Source of the DNA: an uncultured Bacillota bacterium
GTDB lineage: Bacteria > Bacillota > Clostridia > Peptostreptococcales > Anaerovoracaceae
Assembly (NCBI GenBank): GCA_946408315.1
Contig: CAMJRV010000016.1
Location: 1-15,630, forward strand
Length of the DNA: 15,630 nucleotides
Direction: 5' to 3'
Under the pieces are notes generated by a model. The model saw only the letters and a list, made by a program, of their open reading frames with translations, ran no database searches and was not told the DNA's origin. Shown here in pieces: positions 1 through 7,232 of the stretch. Each line of letters begins with the position of its first letter. The stretch's first letter is position 1. The translations under genes were made by a program, and so were the position numbers.

Positions 1-464
1 ATTCTCGTCTCATCGTCCGCGTCGATGACCCAAATCTCACCGACGCTTTTGTCAAGGCCGGTTTCAAACAGCAAGGGCGCGTCGATAAAAATCACCTTGC
101 TTTTTTTGAGATTCGCCGGATCGATCGCATATTCCGCCGACAATTCCGTTTCTTCCCGGAACTGCAGGATGCGCTCGTGGATGATCTCCAGGATCTCAGT
201 ATGCATCAGGCTGTCAAGCTGCCTCCTTTTTTCGGCATCGGAAAAAACAATTGCCCCAAGCTTTTTTCTGTCCAGACTCCCGTCCTCCTGAATGATATCC
301 TGCCCAAAAACAGCTGCGAGACGAATCAGCATTTCCGAACCGGGAAGCACGATTTCCCGGGCAATCTTGTCGGCGTCCAAAACGTGGAACCCCTTTGAAA
401 TGAGATAGTCGGTAACCGTCGATTTCCCAGTACCGATTCCTCCTGTCAATCCGATTATTTTCAT
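1..464 (-). CDS. coaE: Dephospho-CoA kinase, 3' end cut by the window edge
   Basis: CoaE catalyses the last step of coenzyme A synthesis, ATP-dependent phosphorylation of the ribose 3'-hydroxyl of dephospho-CoA, in the cytoplasm. I translated it directly from the minus strand: it begins MKIIGLTGGIGTGKST, with a P-loop at residues 8-15 (GGIGTGKS), then a conserved-looking LDADKIAREIV stretch and, further on, DAPLLFETGLD, which matches the family's core. About 154 codons are present of the usual ~200, so the C-terminus lies outside the window. The start ATG (462-464) overlaps the polA stop codon in an ATGA arrangement, so it is very likely translationally coupled to polA as the last visible gene of the sigma/anti-sigma/polA/coaE operon. 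Identity is secure. The start is well supported because the P-loop must lie near the N-terminus. Confidence 0.95.
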   Translation of the reverse strand, partial: MKIIGLTGGIGTGKSTVTDYLISKGFHVLDADKIAREIVLPGSEMLIRLAAVFGQDIIQEDGSLDRKKLGAIVFSDAEKRRQLDSLMHTEILEIIHERILQFREETELSAEYAIDPANLKKSKVIFIDAPLLFETGLDKSVGEIWVIDADDETR

Positions 465-3205
465 TTTAACTCATACCAATTCTTTCCCGTAGACAGTTCC
501 GAAGTCAAAGTCACGCTCAGCTTTATCGCATTCTCCATATTATCTTTCAGCAGCTTTTTTACTTTCTCCAATTCCGATTTATGGGTTTGAATGATCAGCT
601 CGTCGTGTACCTGAAGAATCAGCTTCGACTTGGTTTTCTCCTTGACCAGTTCACGGTAAACCTTGATCATAGCCAGTTTGATAATGTCGGCGGCGCTTCC
701 CTGGATCGGGCTGTTCATAGCAAGTCGTTCACCGAGCTGTCTGACCATGTAGTTTCCCGCGTTGATTTCATGGATGATCCTTTTCCGCTTCATGATCGTG
801 GTCACATAGCCTGTTTTCTTGCACCCTGCTACGAGACCGTCAAGATATTCCTTGACCTTCGTATATTTCTTAAAGTATTCTCCGATGTATTGTTCCGCTT
901 CTTTTCTCGTAATGTGAAGCTCCGTAGAAAGGCCGAAACCGCTCATGCCGTAAATCACGCCGAAGTTGACCGCCTTGGCGTTGCTTCTCTGCAGCGGCGT
1001 CACCTGGTCCTCCGGCACGCCGAATACCTTTGACGCCGTGATCGTGTGAATATCGTCCCCGTGATTGAACGCGTCGATCAGAAGGGGGTCCTGGGACAGG
1101 TGGGCAAGGATTCTCAGTTCAATCTGGGAATAATCGGCGCCTACCAGCACGTAATCCTCGTTTTCGGGAACGAATGCTTTTCTGAGCTTTCTTCCCAGCT
1201 CCTGACGGATGGGAATGTTCTGAAGGTTCGGCTCGGTACAGCTGATCCGCCCCGTCGCCGCAACCGTCTGCTGGAAGTGGGCGTGGATCTTGTCGTCCCT
1301 GTGGATCAGCGGAAGAAGTCCCTCAATATAGGTGCTCTTCAGCTTGGAGTACATTCTGAATTCAAGAATGAGATCTACGATTTCATACTCATCTCTCAGG
1401 CGCTCCAGAACTTCAATTCCGGTGGCATATCCCCGCTTCGTCTTTTTCCCGTAAGGCAATCCCAGCTTTTCAAACAGGATGATGCCGAGCTGTTGAGGAG
1501 AGTTAATATTGAATTCTTCTCCTGCCAATTCATAGATCTTGCCTGTCAGCTCACTGATTTTATCGCCGATCGTAGCGCCGGCGTCCATCAGCTCTTTCCG
1601 GTCTACGGCAAAGCCGTAGCGCTCCATGGAAGCGAGCACTTCGATCAAAGGCAGTTCCACCTCATAAAATACGGTTTCCAGATCTTCTTGATTTAATTTA
1701 TAACTTAACACGGCGATTAATTTCTCGATTGAAACGCACCATTTCGAGCCGTATTCCATGTAATTCTCTTCCGGTCTGGCGAGAAAGCCGATCTGGCCGT
1801 TTTCGGAGAGAAAGGCCGCTTCATCCTCCATATCTTCATGAAAATATTCCAGCATCATGGACTTCAGCCCATAATCGCTTCTGGAAGGATTGATCAGATA
1901 CTGGGCGATGACCGTATCAAACTCCGTATCGAAGACCGAATCGGACGGCTCCCGATCGTCCGGACCTGGAAATCCGTTGGCCATCAGCGTGTAATAATCC
2001 TCTTTGAGATTATGTCCGGCAATTTTGATGCCCTTGCGAAGGAGAATTTCCCCAAGGAGCTTCAGCAGGCCGGTTTCCTCCGTCTTGATAAAGTAATATC
2101 CATTGGTTGACAGAATGTTTATTCCGTAAATCGCTGGAATATCCTTATGGTTGCGGTCGTTGAAAACCTTCAGGATGACCGCCTGATCCTCCTTCAGGTC
2201 CTCTCGCAGCACTTCCAGCTCATCTTCCCGGGAAATCAAAATTTTCCTCAGCTCACTGCGGTCCTTTAGGTCCACAACAAGATGGGGCTCTACTGTCCCT
2301 ACATTCTCTGTCGGTTTCGGGGACTCCATACTGCCCGCCGTTTTCTGGGGCTGAAGCTTTTTCAAAAGGCTGTTGAACTCCAGCTTGATATAAAGATCGA
2401 TCAGGGCGTCGTAATCGGGTTCCTCAGCCTTAAACTCCTCGAAGTTGATTTCAATGGGAACCTCAGTGTTGATCGTAGCCAGCCTTCTGCTCATGATTGC
2501 CAGCTGGGCATTCTCCTCTACTTTTTCCTTCAGGGATTTGCTGGTGATTTGATCTGTATTGGCGATAAGGTTTGCAACGCTTCCAAATTCCTGGACAAGC
2601 TTCATCGCCGTCTTTTCTCCGACGCCGGGGATTCCCGGAATGTTATCGGAGGGATCCCCCATCAGTCCTTTGAAATCGATGAACTGCTCCGGAGAGAACC
2701 CATATTTTTCATACATAGCGGCTTCATCGTACAGCTCAAATTCCGAGATGCCTTTTTTCGTAATCAATACCCTGGTCTTTTCCGTGGCAAGCTGAAGCTC
2801 GTCCTTGTCCCCGGAAATGATGAGCGGTTCCAGATCTTCCTCCTCCGCCCTTCTGACGACGGTTCCTATGATATCATCCGCCTCAAAGCCGTCGATCTCC
2901 AATATTTTGATCTTCATCGCCGTCAGGACTTCCTTGAGCAGCGGAAGCTGCATGGCAAGCTCGGGAGGCATCTTTTTTCTCCCCGCCTTATAGTCCGCGT
3001 ATTCCAGATGGCGGAAGGTGGGCGCTTTTCTGTCGAAAGCCACCGCGATGTAATCCGGCCGGTAGTCAGTATTGATTTTGTTCAACATATTAAGAAAACC
3101 GTACACTCCGTGAGTGTACAGTCCGCTTTTTGTAATCATAGGTCTCTGCAGGGCGTAATAAGCCCGGTTGATTAAACTGTTGCCATCAATAATTATTATT
3201 TTCAT
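461..3205 (-). CDS. polA: DNA polymerase I
   Basis: Family A DNA polymerase (914 aa) for Okazaki-fragment processing and repair synthesis. The N-terminal ~300 residues form the 5'-3' flap nuclease (MKIIIIDGNSLINRAYYAL at the start; GDPSDNIPGIPGVGEKTA further in). The C-terminal polymerase domain carries motif A (DYSQIEL, about residue 691), motif B (RSNAKAVNFGVIYG, about 740) and motif C (QVHDE, 865-869). The middle 3'-5' exonuclease-like domain has no DxE catalytic pair at the expected place, so proofreading is probably lost, as is known for Bacillus-type Pol I. Its ATG is 2 bp after the anti-sigma stop, and its TGA stop overlaps the coaE start, so it sits inside one operon. Length is slightly above the usual ~880 aa. 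Identity is secure. Confidence 0.98.
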   Translation of the reverse strand: MKIIIIDGNSLINRAYYALQRPMITKSGLYTHGVYGFLNMLNKINTDYRPDYIAVAFDRKAPTFRHLEYADYKAGRKKMPPELAMQLPLLKEVLTAMKIKILEIDGFEADDIIGTVVRRAEEEDLEPLIISGDKDELQLATEKTRVLITKKGISEFELYDEAAMYEKYGFSPEQFIDFKGLMGDPSDNIPGIPGVGEKTAMKLVQEFGSVANLIANTDQITSKSLKEKVEENAQLAIMSRRLATINTEVPIEINFEEFKAEEPDYDALIDLYIKLEFNSLLKKLQPQKTAGSMESPKPTENVGTVEPHLVVDLKDRSELRKILISREDELEVLREDLKEDQAVILKVFNDRNHKDIPAIYGINILSTNGYYFIKTEETGLLKLLGEILLRKGIKIAGHNLKEDYYTLMANGFPGPDDREPSDSVFDTEFDTVIAQYLINPSRSDYGLKSMMLEYFHEDMEDEAAFLSENGQIGFLARPEENYMEYGSKWCVSIEKLIAVLSYKLNQEDLETVFYEVELPLIEVLASMERYGFAVDRKELMDAGATIGDKISELTGKIYELAGEEFNINSPQQLGIILFEKLGLPYGKKTKRGYATGIEVLERLRDEYEIVDLILEFRMYSKLKSTYIEGLLPLIHRDDKIHAHFQQTVAATGRISCTEPNLQNIPIRQELGRKLRKAFVPENEDYVLVGADYSQIELRILAHLSQDPLLIDAFNHGDDIHTITASKVFGVPEDQVTPLQRSNAKAVNFGVIYGMSGFGLSTELHITRKEAEQYIGEYFKKYTKVKEYLDGLVAGCKKTGYVTTIMKRKRIIHEINAGNYMVRQLGERLAMNSPIQGSAADIIKLAMIKVYRELVKEKTKSKLILQVHDELIIQTHKSELEKVKKLLKDNMENAIKLSVTLTSELSTGKNWYELK

Positions 3206-3207
3206 TT

Positions 3208-4317
3208 TTACAACCCCATAAATTCATTGGAACAGATCACTGTGATTTCCCCGTCTTTTCCCAGGATCAGGATTTCTTCGTTATAAGTATTGCCGTCTTT
3301 CCCCCGGAATATAAATACCTTGAAGCGCCATTCGCCGGTCTTTCCGTAGCTGGAATCCAGAATCTGATAGTCAAAATCTTTCAGGCGGTCTTCAATCAGG
3401 TTGTTGTAATACTGGATCGCAGCGGTATTCCTCTCCGTTCCCAGGGAAGTCAGGGAGCGGCTGCATTCCTCGGGGGGCGCTGCCGTCTTTCTCTTCTCAT
3501 TATCGTTTGCGGAAAATTCTTTTGATTTCATGCTGTATGTCTGCTCCGGCTCCCCGCTGTCTGCCAGCGTGCTGCCGTCCCCTTCGCCGCTCGATTCCGG
3601 CAGGCTTCCTGCAGCTCCATATCCGTAAAGGGGTGCCATTTCCTCGGAAGCTGTCTCATCTTTCACCGCATTATCCGCTTTTCCGGCCGCCGGGGATTTT
3701 TGAGCCGTTCCCGTCAGAGAATTTTGGACCGTCCCGGCCGTTGCCGAGCGCTCTGCTTTTGACATCGGCTGAAGCCCGTTCTCCTGCTCGTTTTTCAGCG
3801 CAATGGAACTGTCGCTGGCCATGTCCGGCGCCGCGGCGATACTGTAGATATCATTGGTCTGACCGTCGGGCGCATCCTGAGGGGACTCCGCCTCCGGTGC
3901 TGCATCCATCTCATTCACGCTGAGCTTTCCAGACATTTCTTCCCCAGCGAGCTTTCCCGGCAGGATCCCCAGAACGTCATGATAAAGACTCAGGGTAATC
4001 ACACCGACCGCAAACACAGCGGCAATGGAAGTGATGATGCGCCACCGATTCTTTCTGGAACCCTTTCCGATCACACCGGAAACAGCCGCATTTTTCCGTT
4101 CCTCTGCCAGCGCTTCTCTCAGCCTTGCTTGGAAAGCATCGGGAACAGGAACCATCTCGGACTGACCGAGCAGGTCGACAATTCCCTTCAATTCATTATA
4201 TACGGTTCGACAGGAATCACAAGAGGAAAGATGCTCTTCCACTTCTTTCGTCTGGCTTTCATCCAGCATCCGATCAATATAAAGTGAGAGCAGCTCATTT
4301 ATATCATTACATTTCAC
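3208..4317 (-). CDS. Zinc-finger anti-sigma factor, single-pass membrane protein
   Basis: Likely cognate anti-sigma factor for the sigma gene directly upstream. The N-terminus has a zf-HC2/ZAS domain: Cys3, His29, Cys33 and Cys36 fit the H-x3-C-x2-C zinc-binding signature, in a helical region that in this family clamps the sigma factor. A hydrophobic segment at about residues 94-112 is the only clear transmembrane helix, which puts a long Ser/Ala/Glu-rich, probably disordered segment (about 120-290) and a small folded C-terminal domain outside the cell. That layout suits release by regulated proteolysis, as in RsiW-type systems (inference). The start codon is GTG (4315-4317), with GGGAG six bases upstream. 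The gene lies 72 bp after the sigma stop and 2 bp before polA. The stimulus cannot be read from the sequence. Confidence 0.87.
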   Translation of the reverse strand: MKCNDINELLSLYIDRMLDESQTKEVEEHLSSCDSCRTVYNELKGIVDLLGQSEMVPVPDAFQARLREALAEERKNAAVSGVIGKGSRKNRWRIITSIAAVFAVGVITLSLYHDVLGILPGKLAGEEMSGKLSVNEMDAAPEAESPQDAPDGQTNDIYSIAAAPDMASDSSIALKNEQENGLQPMSKAERSATAGTVQNSLTGTAQKSPAAGKADNAVKDETASEEMAPLYGYGAAGSLPESSGEGDGSTLADSGEPEQTYSMKSKEFSANDNEKRKTAAPPEECSRSLTSLGTERNTAAIQYYNNLIEDRLKDFDYQILDSSYGKTGEWRFKVFIFRGKDGNTYNEEILILGKDGEITVICSNEFMGL

Positions 4318-4389
4318 AACGCTCTCCCTCCCTATATCTTAATTGCGTCATCAAATTATTAACTCCTATATCATTTAGACGTTGTGAAT

Positions 4390-4962
4390 TTAATTTTGTT
4401 CCAAGAGGATTTCCCGAAGTTTTAGCCGGGACCGGTTAATTCTGGATTTTACCGTGCCGATGGAGCAGCTAAGGATCTCGCTGATCTCCTCGTAAGAAAA
4501 TCCGTGAATATCTCGGAGAATAATAATTTCTTTCTGCTCTTGATTCAATCGATCGAGACACGATATGATGTGATCTGTCTTTTCCTGCTTCTCAAAAACC
4601 TCCTCCGGTGAACCCGTCGTGTCGGGGATTTCCAGGATCGTCTCCTTCTCGTCTTCGGTTTTGAAAATACTGTCGGTGATCTTCTGATTGCTGTTCTTCC
4701 TGAGCATGTCATTGCAGGTATTTACAACGATACGGTAGACCCAGGTATCAAATCTGCTATCTTCCTTAAAAGATTTCAAATGTCTGAAAATCTTGATAAA
4801 GCTTTCCTGGAGCGCATCCATGGCGTCCTCTTCGTTCTTCAGATAACGGAGGGCGATGTTGTATGCCTTGCTCTGGCAGCCTAAAATAAGGGATTCAAAG
4901 CTATTTTCATCCCCATTTTTCGCCCTTTGTATCAATTGCTTTTCCCTGAAATCCGCAGACAT
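4390..4962 (-). CDS. ECF RNA polymerase sigma factor (RpoE/SigW-like)
   Basis: An extracytoplasmic-function (group 4) sigma factor of 190 aa. Region 2 spans about residues 20-90 (DALQESFIKIFRHLKSF, then RFDTWVYRIVVNTCNDML). Region 4 is a helix-turn-helix at about 135-188 (LDRLNQEQKEIIILRDIHG, EEISEILSCSIGTVKSRINR), with an acidic linker between them. I placed the start at ATG 4960-4962, with AAGG about 9 bases upstream. An in-frame TTG at 4999-5001 would give 203 aa, but it lies at or before the transcription start predicted from the TATAAT box at 5004-5009. The next gene encodes a ZAS anti-sigma factor, the usual partner arrangement, followed by polA and coaE. Which promoters it recognises cannot be told from here. 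Confidence 0.93.
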   Translation of the reverse strand: MSADFREKQLIQRAKNGDENSFESLILGCQSKAYNIALRYLKNEEDAMDALQESFIKIFRHLKSFKEDSRFDTWVYRIVVNTCNDMLRKNSNQKITDSIFKTEDEKETILEIPDTTGSPEEVFEKQEKTDHIISCLDRLNQEQKEIIILRDIHGFSYEEISEILSCSIGTVKSRINRSRLKLREILLEQN

Positions 4963-5003
4963 CCCCCATACCCTTTTCAAAAGACTTTTTTTTTGATACA
5001 ATC

Positions 5004-5012
5004 ATTATATCA
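5004..5012 (-). promoter_or_regulatory. Extended -10 promoter of the sigma/anti-sigma/polA operon
   Basis: On the minus strand the sequence reads TGATATAAT: a perfect TATAAT box (5004-5009) preceded by the TGn extension. The hexamer at 17-bp spacing (GGCTTG, 5027-5032) is a poor -35, which is common where an extended -10 is present. Transcription would begin near 4997, giving a leader of about 35 nt before the sigma ATG at 4962. This is a housekeeping-type signal; I saw no clear ECF-type AAC/CGT promoter that would indicate autoregulation. Confidence 0.6.
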
Positions 5013-5103
5013 TAGCAATTGAAAAACAAGCCACCATTTTCTGACCGGCTGTCCTGTTTTTCAGCAAAACACAACAGTAATCAACAAGGAGACTACCTAA
5101 GAC

Positions 5104-5898
5104 ATGTATGACTATCATTCCCACTCATCCTTTTCCGACGACTGCGCTACGCCGATGAAAGAAATGCTCGACGAAGCCTGCAGAATCGGTATCAAAGAGA
5201 TCGCTGTGACCGATCATTGCGATCCGGATTATCCCGACCGTGCTTTCCCTTTCGAGCTGGATTTTCCCAGCTATCACAAAGCGCTGAACGATGCGAAAGA
5301 AGCTTACCGCGACAGGATCAAGGTGCGCAAAGGCATAGAAATTGGAATCCAGCACGGAAAAATACTGGAAAAATGCAGACAGAGGGCAAGGGCATTCGAT
5401 TACGATTTTATTATCGGTTCCTTCCACTGTGCGGAAGGACTTGAATTATATGGAGGAAGATTTTTTGAGAACCGCTCTGCGGAAGCTTCCTACACCGCAT
5501 TTTACACTTATATGCGCGACTGCCTCCTGCAATATCGGGACTATGATGTGATCGGACATTTCAATATTATCGACCGCTATTCGGATCGCATTCCCGATTC
5601 TTCCGTCTATATGGACCTGGTGGAGGAAATTCTGAAAATCATCATTTCCGACGGAAAAGGGATTGAAATCAACACCTCCAGCTTCCGTTACGGCATGGGA
5701 GAACGGACAACTCCGGCCATGGACATCCTTCAGTTATTTAAGGATCTGGGCGGAGAGATCGTCACCATCGGTTCCGACGCCCACAAGCCCCGGGATCTCG
5801 GCTACCGGTACGATACTGCCGTAGAAATGATAAAGTCCGTCGGCCTGAACTATTTGACGACATTTGAGCAGCATAAGCCCAGCTTTATCAAGCTGTAG
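5104..5898 (+). CDS. hisJ: Histidinol-phosphatase, PHP family (HisJ/HisK type)
   Basis: Predicted to hydrolyse L-histidinol phosphate to histidinol in histidine synthesis; cytoplasmic and metal-dependent. The 264-aa protein has the PHP metal-binding pattern: HSH at residues 5-7, TDH at 36-38, a conserved glutamate at 79 (KGIEIG), GSFHC, GHFNIIDRY, and near the C-terminus GSDAHKPRDLG. Length and motif order fit the Bacillus HisJ/YtvP-like subfamily, not the HAD-type HisB phosphatase. AAGGAG (5086-5091) lies 12 bases before the ATG, slightly long. This is the only plus-strand gene here, divergent from the sigma operon and convergent with the retron RT. No other his genes are near, so another small phosphoester substrate is possible. 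Confidence 0.85.
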   Translation: MYDYHSHSSFSDDCATPMKEMLDEACRIGIKEIAVTDHCDPDYPDRAFPFELDFPSYHKALNDAKEAYRDRIKVRKGIEIGIQHGKILEKCRQRARAFDYDFIIGSFHCAEGLELYGGRFFENRSAEASYTAFYTYMRDCLLQYRDYDVIGHFNIIDRYSDRIPDSSVYMDLVEEILKIIISDGKGIEINTSSFRYGMGERTTPAMDILQLFKDLGGEIVTIGSDAHKPRDLGYRYDTAVEMIKSVGLNYLTTFEQHKPSFIKL

Positions 5899-5961
5899 CC
5901 GCCCTGCCCATCGCCAAGCTGTAACCGGCCGGACCTTTGTCAGGCTATAGCCGCTCTATCC
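5884..5961. repeat. Three degenerate 26-bp tandem repeats across the ends of two convergent genes
   Basis: Units at 5884-5909, 5910-5935 and 5936-5961 share the core AAGCTGTAGCCG or close variants. Unit 1 matches unit 3 at 20 of 26 positions and unit 2 at 18 of 26, counted by eye. Unit 1 contains the hisJ stop codon, and unit 3 contains the stop and last codons of the reverse transcriptase on the other strand. The 46-bp gap between these genes otherwise shows no clear terminator hairpin; CCGGCCGG at 5925-5932 is only a short palindrome. Confidence 0.6.
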
Positions 5962-6955
5962 GCTGGCTGCCGTTCCAGATCAGCGGTATCTGATTGAGCA
6001 GGCTGACGCTGAGCTCTTTATATTCCTTGAACTCTTCATTTCCGGGATCGATCTGAAGGACAAAGACGATCTTGCCGATCAGGCTTTGCAGTTCCTTCAC
6101 GATCGTTGCCGACCGATCAACCTCTTCGTTTCCAGACTGGAAAATCCCTTTTCTTTCAAGATGATCTTCGAGGCCGTATTTACCGATATAGTAGAGGTCC
6201 TGCCGGATCTCTCTTCTATATTTCCTTTCCGCCTGGGGACGCCGGTTCACCACCACCCCCGTTATTTTCTGCTGCCTGCCCTGCCCCGCTATCACGATCT
6301 TATCCTCATTAAGAATGAAACCGTTCTTTCGAAGCAATTTCCTTATAAACCGGATCAATCCGGAAGGCTGAAAATCTCCTGAAAAAATCATATCGTCGGA
6401 ATATCTGGTATAACGGATCCGGCGTTCACTGCAATAAGAAGAGATAATACAATCCAGAGGAAAGAATATCATGTTGGAGAGCATGGGACTGGTCGGTGCT
6501 CCCTGGGGAAGCCTGTGATCCAAGGTACAGGCTTCTGCGATAAACCAGCTGATTTCACCTGTCGGCTCCACCAGCGGGGAGCGCTTTAAGGCCTCGTCCA
6601 CGGCATGAAAAACCTTCGGGAAGGTGATGCTGTCAAAGAAATCCTCGATATCGAGCTTCACGACGATTTTAGCGCCTGCATGGTACCGCGCGTGGTCTAA
6701 AAGCGTTCTGCCCTCCACATAAGCCGCAGCACAGGGAGAAATCGAGGCATGGGAAAGGTATGGCAGCAGCTTGCGCTGCAGCCGTTTCAACTTCGGTTCC
6801 GGAGCCTGTAAAATACGAATCCCGCCGCTCTTCTTCTTCAAGACGATCCGGGAATAGCATTTCCTTCTCTTGAACGCTTCGTCCGTATATCGAAACAGGC
6901 GGTAGGAATGCTCCGGTTCGATGGATGCAAGAAATTCTCTCAACGTACAAATCAT
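5945..6955 (-). CDS. Retron-type reverse transcriptase
   Basis: RNA-directed DNA polymerase that in retrons copies the msd part of its own upstream RNA into branched msDNA. From ATG 6953-6955 it is 336 aa, a normal retron RT size. It has LDIEDFF with catalytic Asp102, RLPQGAPTSPMLSN (about 148-161), YSDD with Asp187/Asp188, and ITGVVVN (231-237). The region-X motif that is NAxxH in most retron RTs reads HARYH here (88-92), and the VTG motif reads ITG. The C-terminal thumb ends with SLIGKIVFVLQIDPGN, typical of retron RTs, and no extra domain is fused. The reading frame is open upstream to an ATG at 7096, but those 47 codons run through the terminator and msd hairpin, so I reject that start. 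The ribosome site is weak (AAAAGAG about 10 bases upstream). Group II intron maturase and endonuclease domains are absent. Confidence 0.92.
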   Translation of the reverse strand: MICTLREFLASIEPEHSYRLFRYTDEAFKRRKCYSRIVLKKKSGGIRILQAPEPKLKRLQRKLLPYLSHASISPCAAAYVEGRTLLDHARYHAGAKIVVKLDIEDFFDSITFPKVFHAVDEALKRSPLVEPTGEISWFIAEACTLDHRLPQGAPTSPMLSNMIFFPLDCIISSYCSERRIRYTRYSDDMIFSGDFQPSGLIRFIRKLLRKNGFILNEDKIVIAGQGRQQKITGVVVNRRPQAERKYRREIRQDLYYIGKYGLEDHLERKGIFQSGNEEVDRSATIVKELQSLIGKIVFVLQIDPGNEEFKEYKELSVSLLNQIPLIWNGSQRIERL

Positions 6956-6979
6956 AGCCTGACTCTTTTCGTTTTTTTT

Positions 6980-7014
6980 AAAAAACGCAGGCCGGTCGAT
7001 GACTGGCCTGCGTT
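6980..7014 (-). terminator. Intrinsic terminator between retron RNA and RT gene
   Basis: On the minus strand AACGCAGGCC (7014-7005) and GGCCTGCGTT (6993-6984) form a perfect 10-bp stem, with three further GTC/GAC pairs possible inside it. The 3' arm runs into six consecutive T residues (6985-6980). It lies 11 bp after the a2 repeat and 24 bp before the RT start codon. It would define the 3' end of the retron RNA and let only read-through transcripts express the RT. Confidence 0.8.
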
Positions 7015-7025
7015 CCATGAGAACG

Positions 7026-7035
7026 GAAAGCGATA
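7026..7035 (-). repeat. Retron a2 inverted repeat
   Basis: Minus-strand TATCGCTTTC pairs with a1 to bring the RNA ends together and place the branching G opposite the start of the msd template. The a1 and a2 cores are separated by 174 bp. Confidence 0.85.
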
Positions 7036-7209
7036 CAAAAGGTTCTTGGAAAATTCCCCGCAGCCGTGCCGAACTACATGAAGTGTAGATGAGCACGGTG
7101 AGGACGGAATTTGCGCGCCGCCGAAGGCAAGCGCCGTAATTTTAACAGGCGGGCGGCGACTCGCCGCCCGCTCAGAGCAGATGGAAATTCCGTCTGCCCT
7201 AAGATACGC

Positions 7210-7219
7210 TATCGCTTTC
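7210..7219 (-). repeat. Retron a1 inverted repeat
   Basis: Minus-strand GAAAGCGATA is perfectly complementary to a2 at 7026-7035. One bulged base allows two further pairs (AC with GT). The base directly after it, G at 7209, is the expected 2'-OH priming guanosine. Confidence 0.85.
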
Positions 7220-7232
7220 GTCATCAAAAAAC

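Larger units (their letters stand above)
7026..7225 (-). ncRNA. Candidate retron msr-msd RNA
   Basis: About 200 nt directly upstream of a retron-type RT and on the same strand. Reading 5' to 3': a1 (7219-7210); a candidate branching G at 7209 in the sequence GATAGCG; msr stem-loop 1 (7200-7174, 11-bp stem with a G-U and one mismatch); stem-loop 2 (7171-7149, perfect 10-bp GC stem with a 3-nt loop); stem-loop 3 (7134-7115, 8 bp with one bulge); then a long msd hairpin closed by AAATTCC/GGAATTT (7112-7106 with 7057-7051), continued by CCGTGC/GCACGG (7098-7093 with 7069-7064) and topped by CTACA/TGTAG (7088-7084 with 7078-7074); finally a2 (7035-7026). The order a1, branching G, msr, msd, a2, RT is the canonical retron layout. 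The ends are set from the predicted transcription start and a2. The exact msr/msd boundary cannot be read from sequence alone. Confidence 0.85.

Noticed and set aside
3101..3119. Perfect 8-bp palindrome GTACACTC/GAGTGTAC inside polA
   Set aside because: It lies in conserved coding sequence (codons for LYTHGVYG) and is most easily explained by codon choice; no regulatory context.
2282..3175. Plus-strand open frame of 297 codons inside polA
   Set aside because: Antisense shadow of the polA nuclease domain; no recognisable domain.
4318..4389. 14-codon ORF with a ribosome-like site between sigma and anti-sigma genes
   Set aside because: Too short and with poor spacing (AGGAG 11 bases away); its overlap with the anti-sigma start could be chance.
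4963..5001. TTG start at 5001 adding 13 codons to the sigma factor
   Set aside because: It lies at or upstream of the transcription start predicted from the TATAAT box, and the ATG at 4962 has a suitable ribosome site and a family-like N-terminus.
5945..6955. Group II intron or diversity-generating RT
   Set aside because: No maturase or HNH domain, no domain V/VI hairpin, and no variable-repeat/template-repeat pair was seen; the upstream a1/a2-flanked RNA fits a retron instead.
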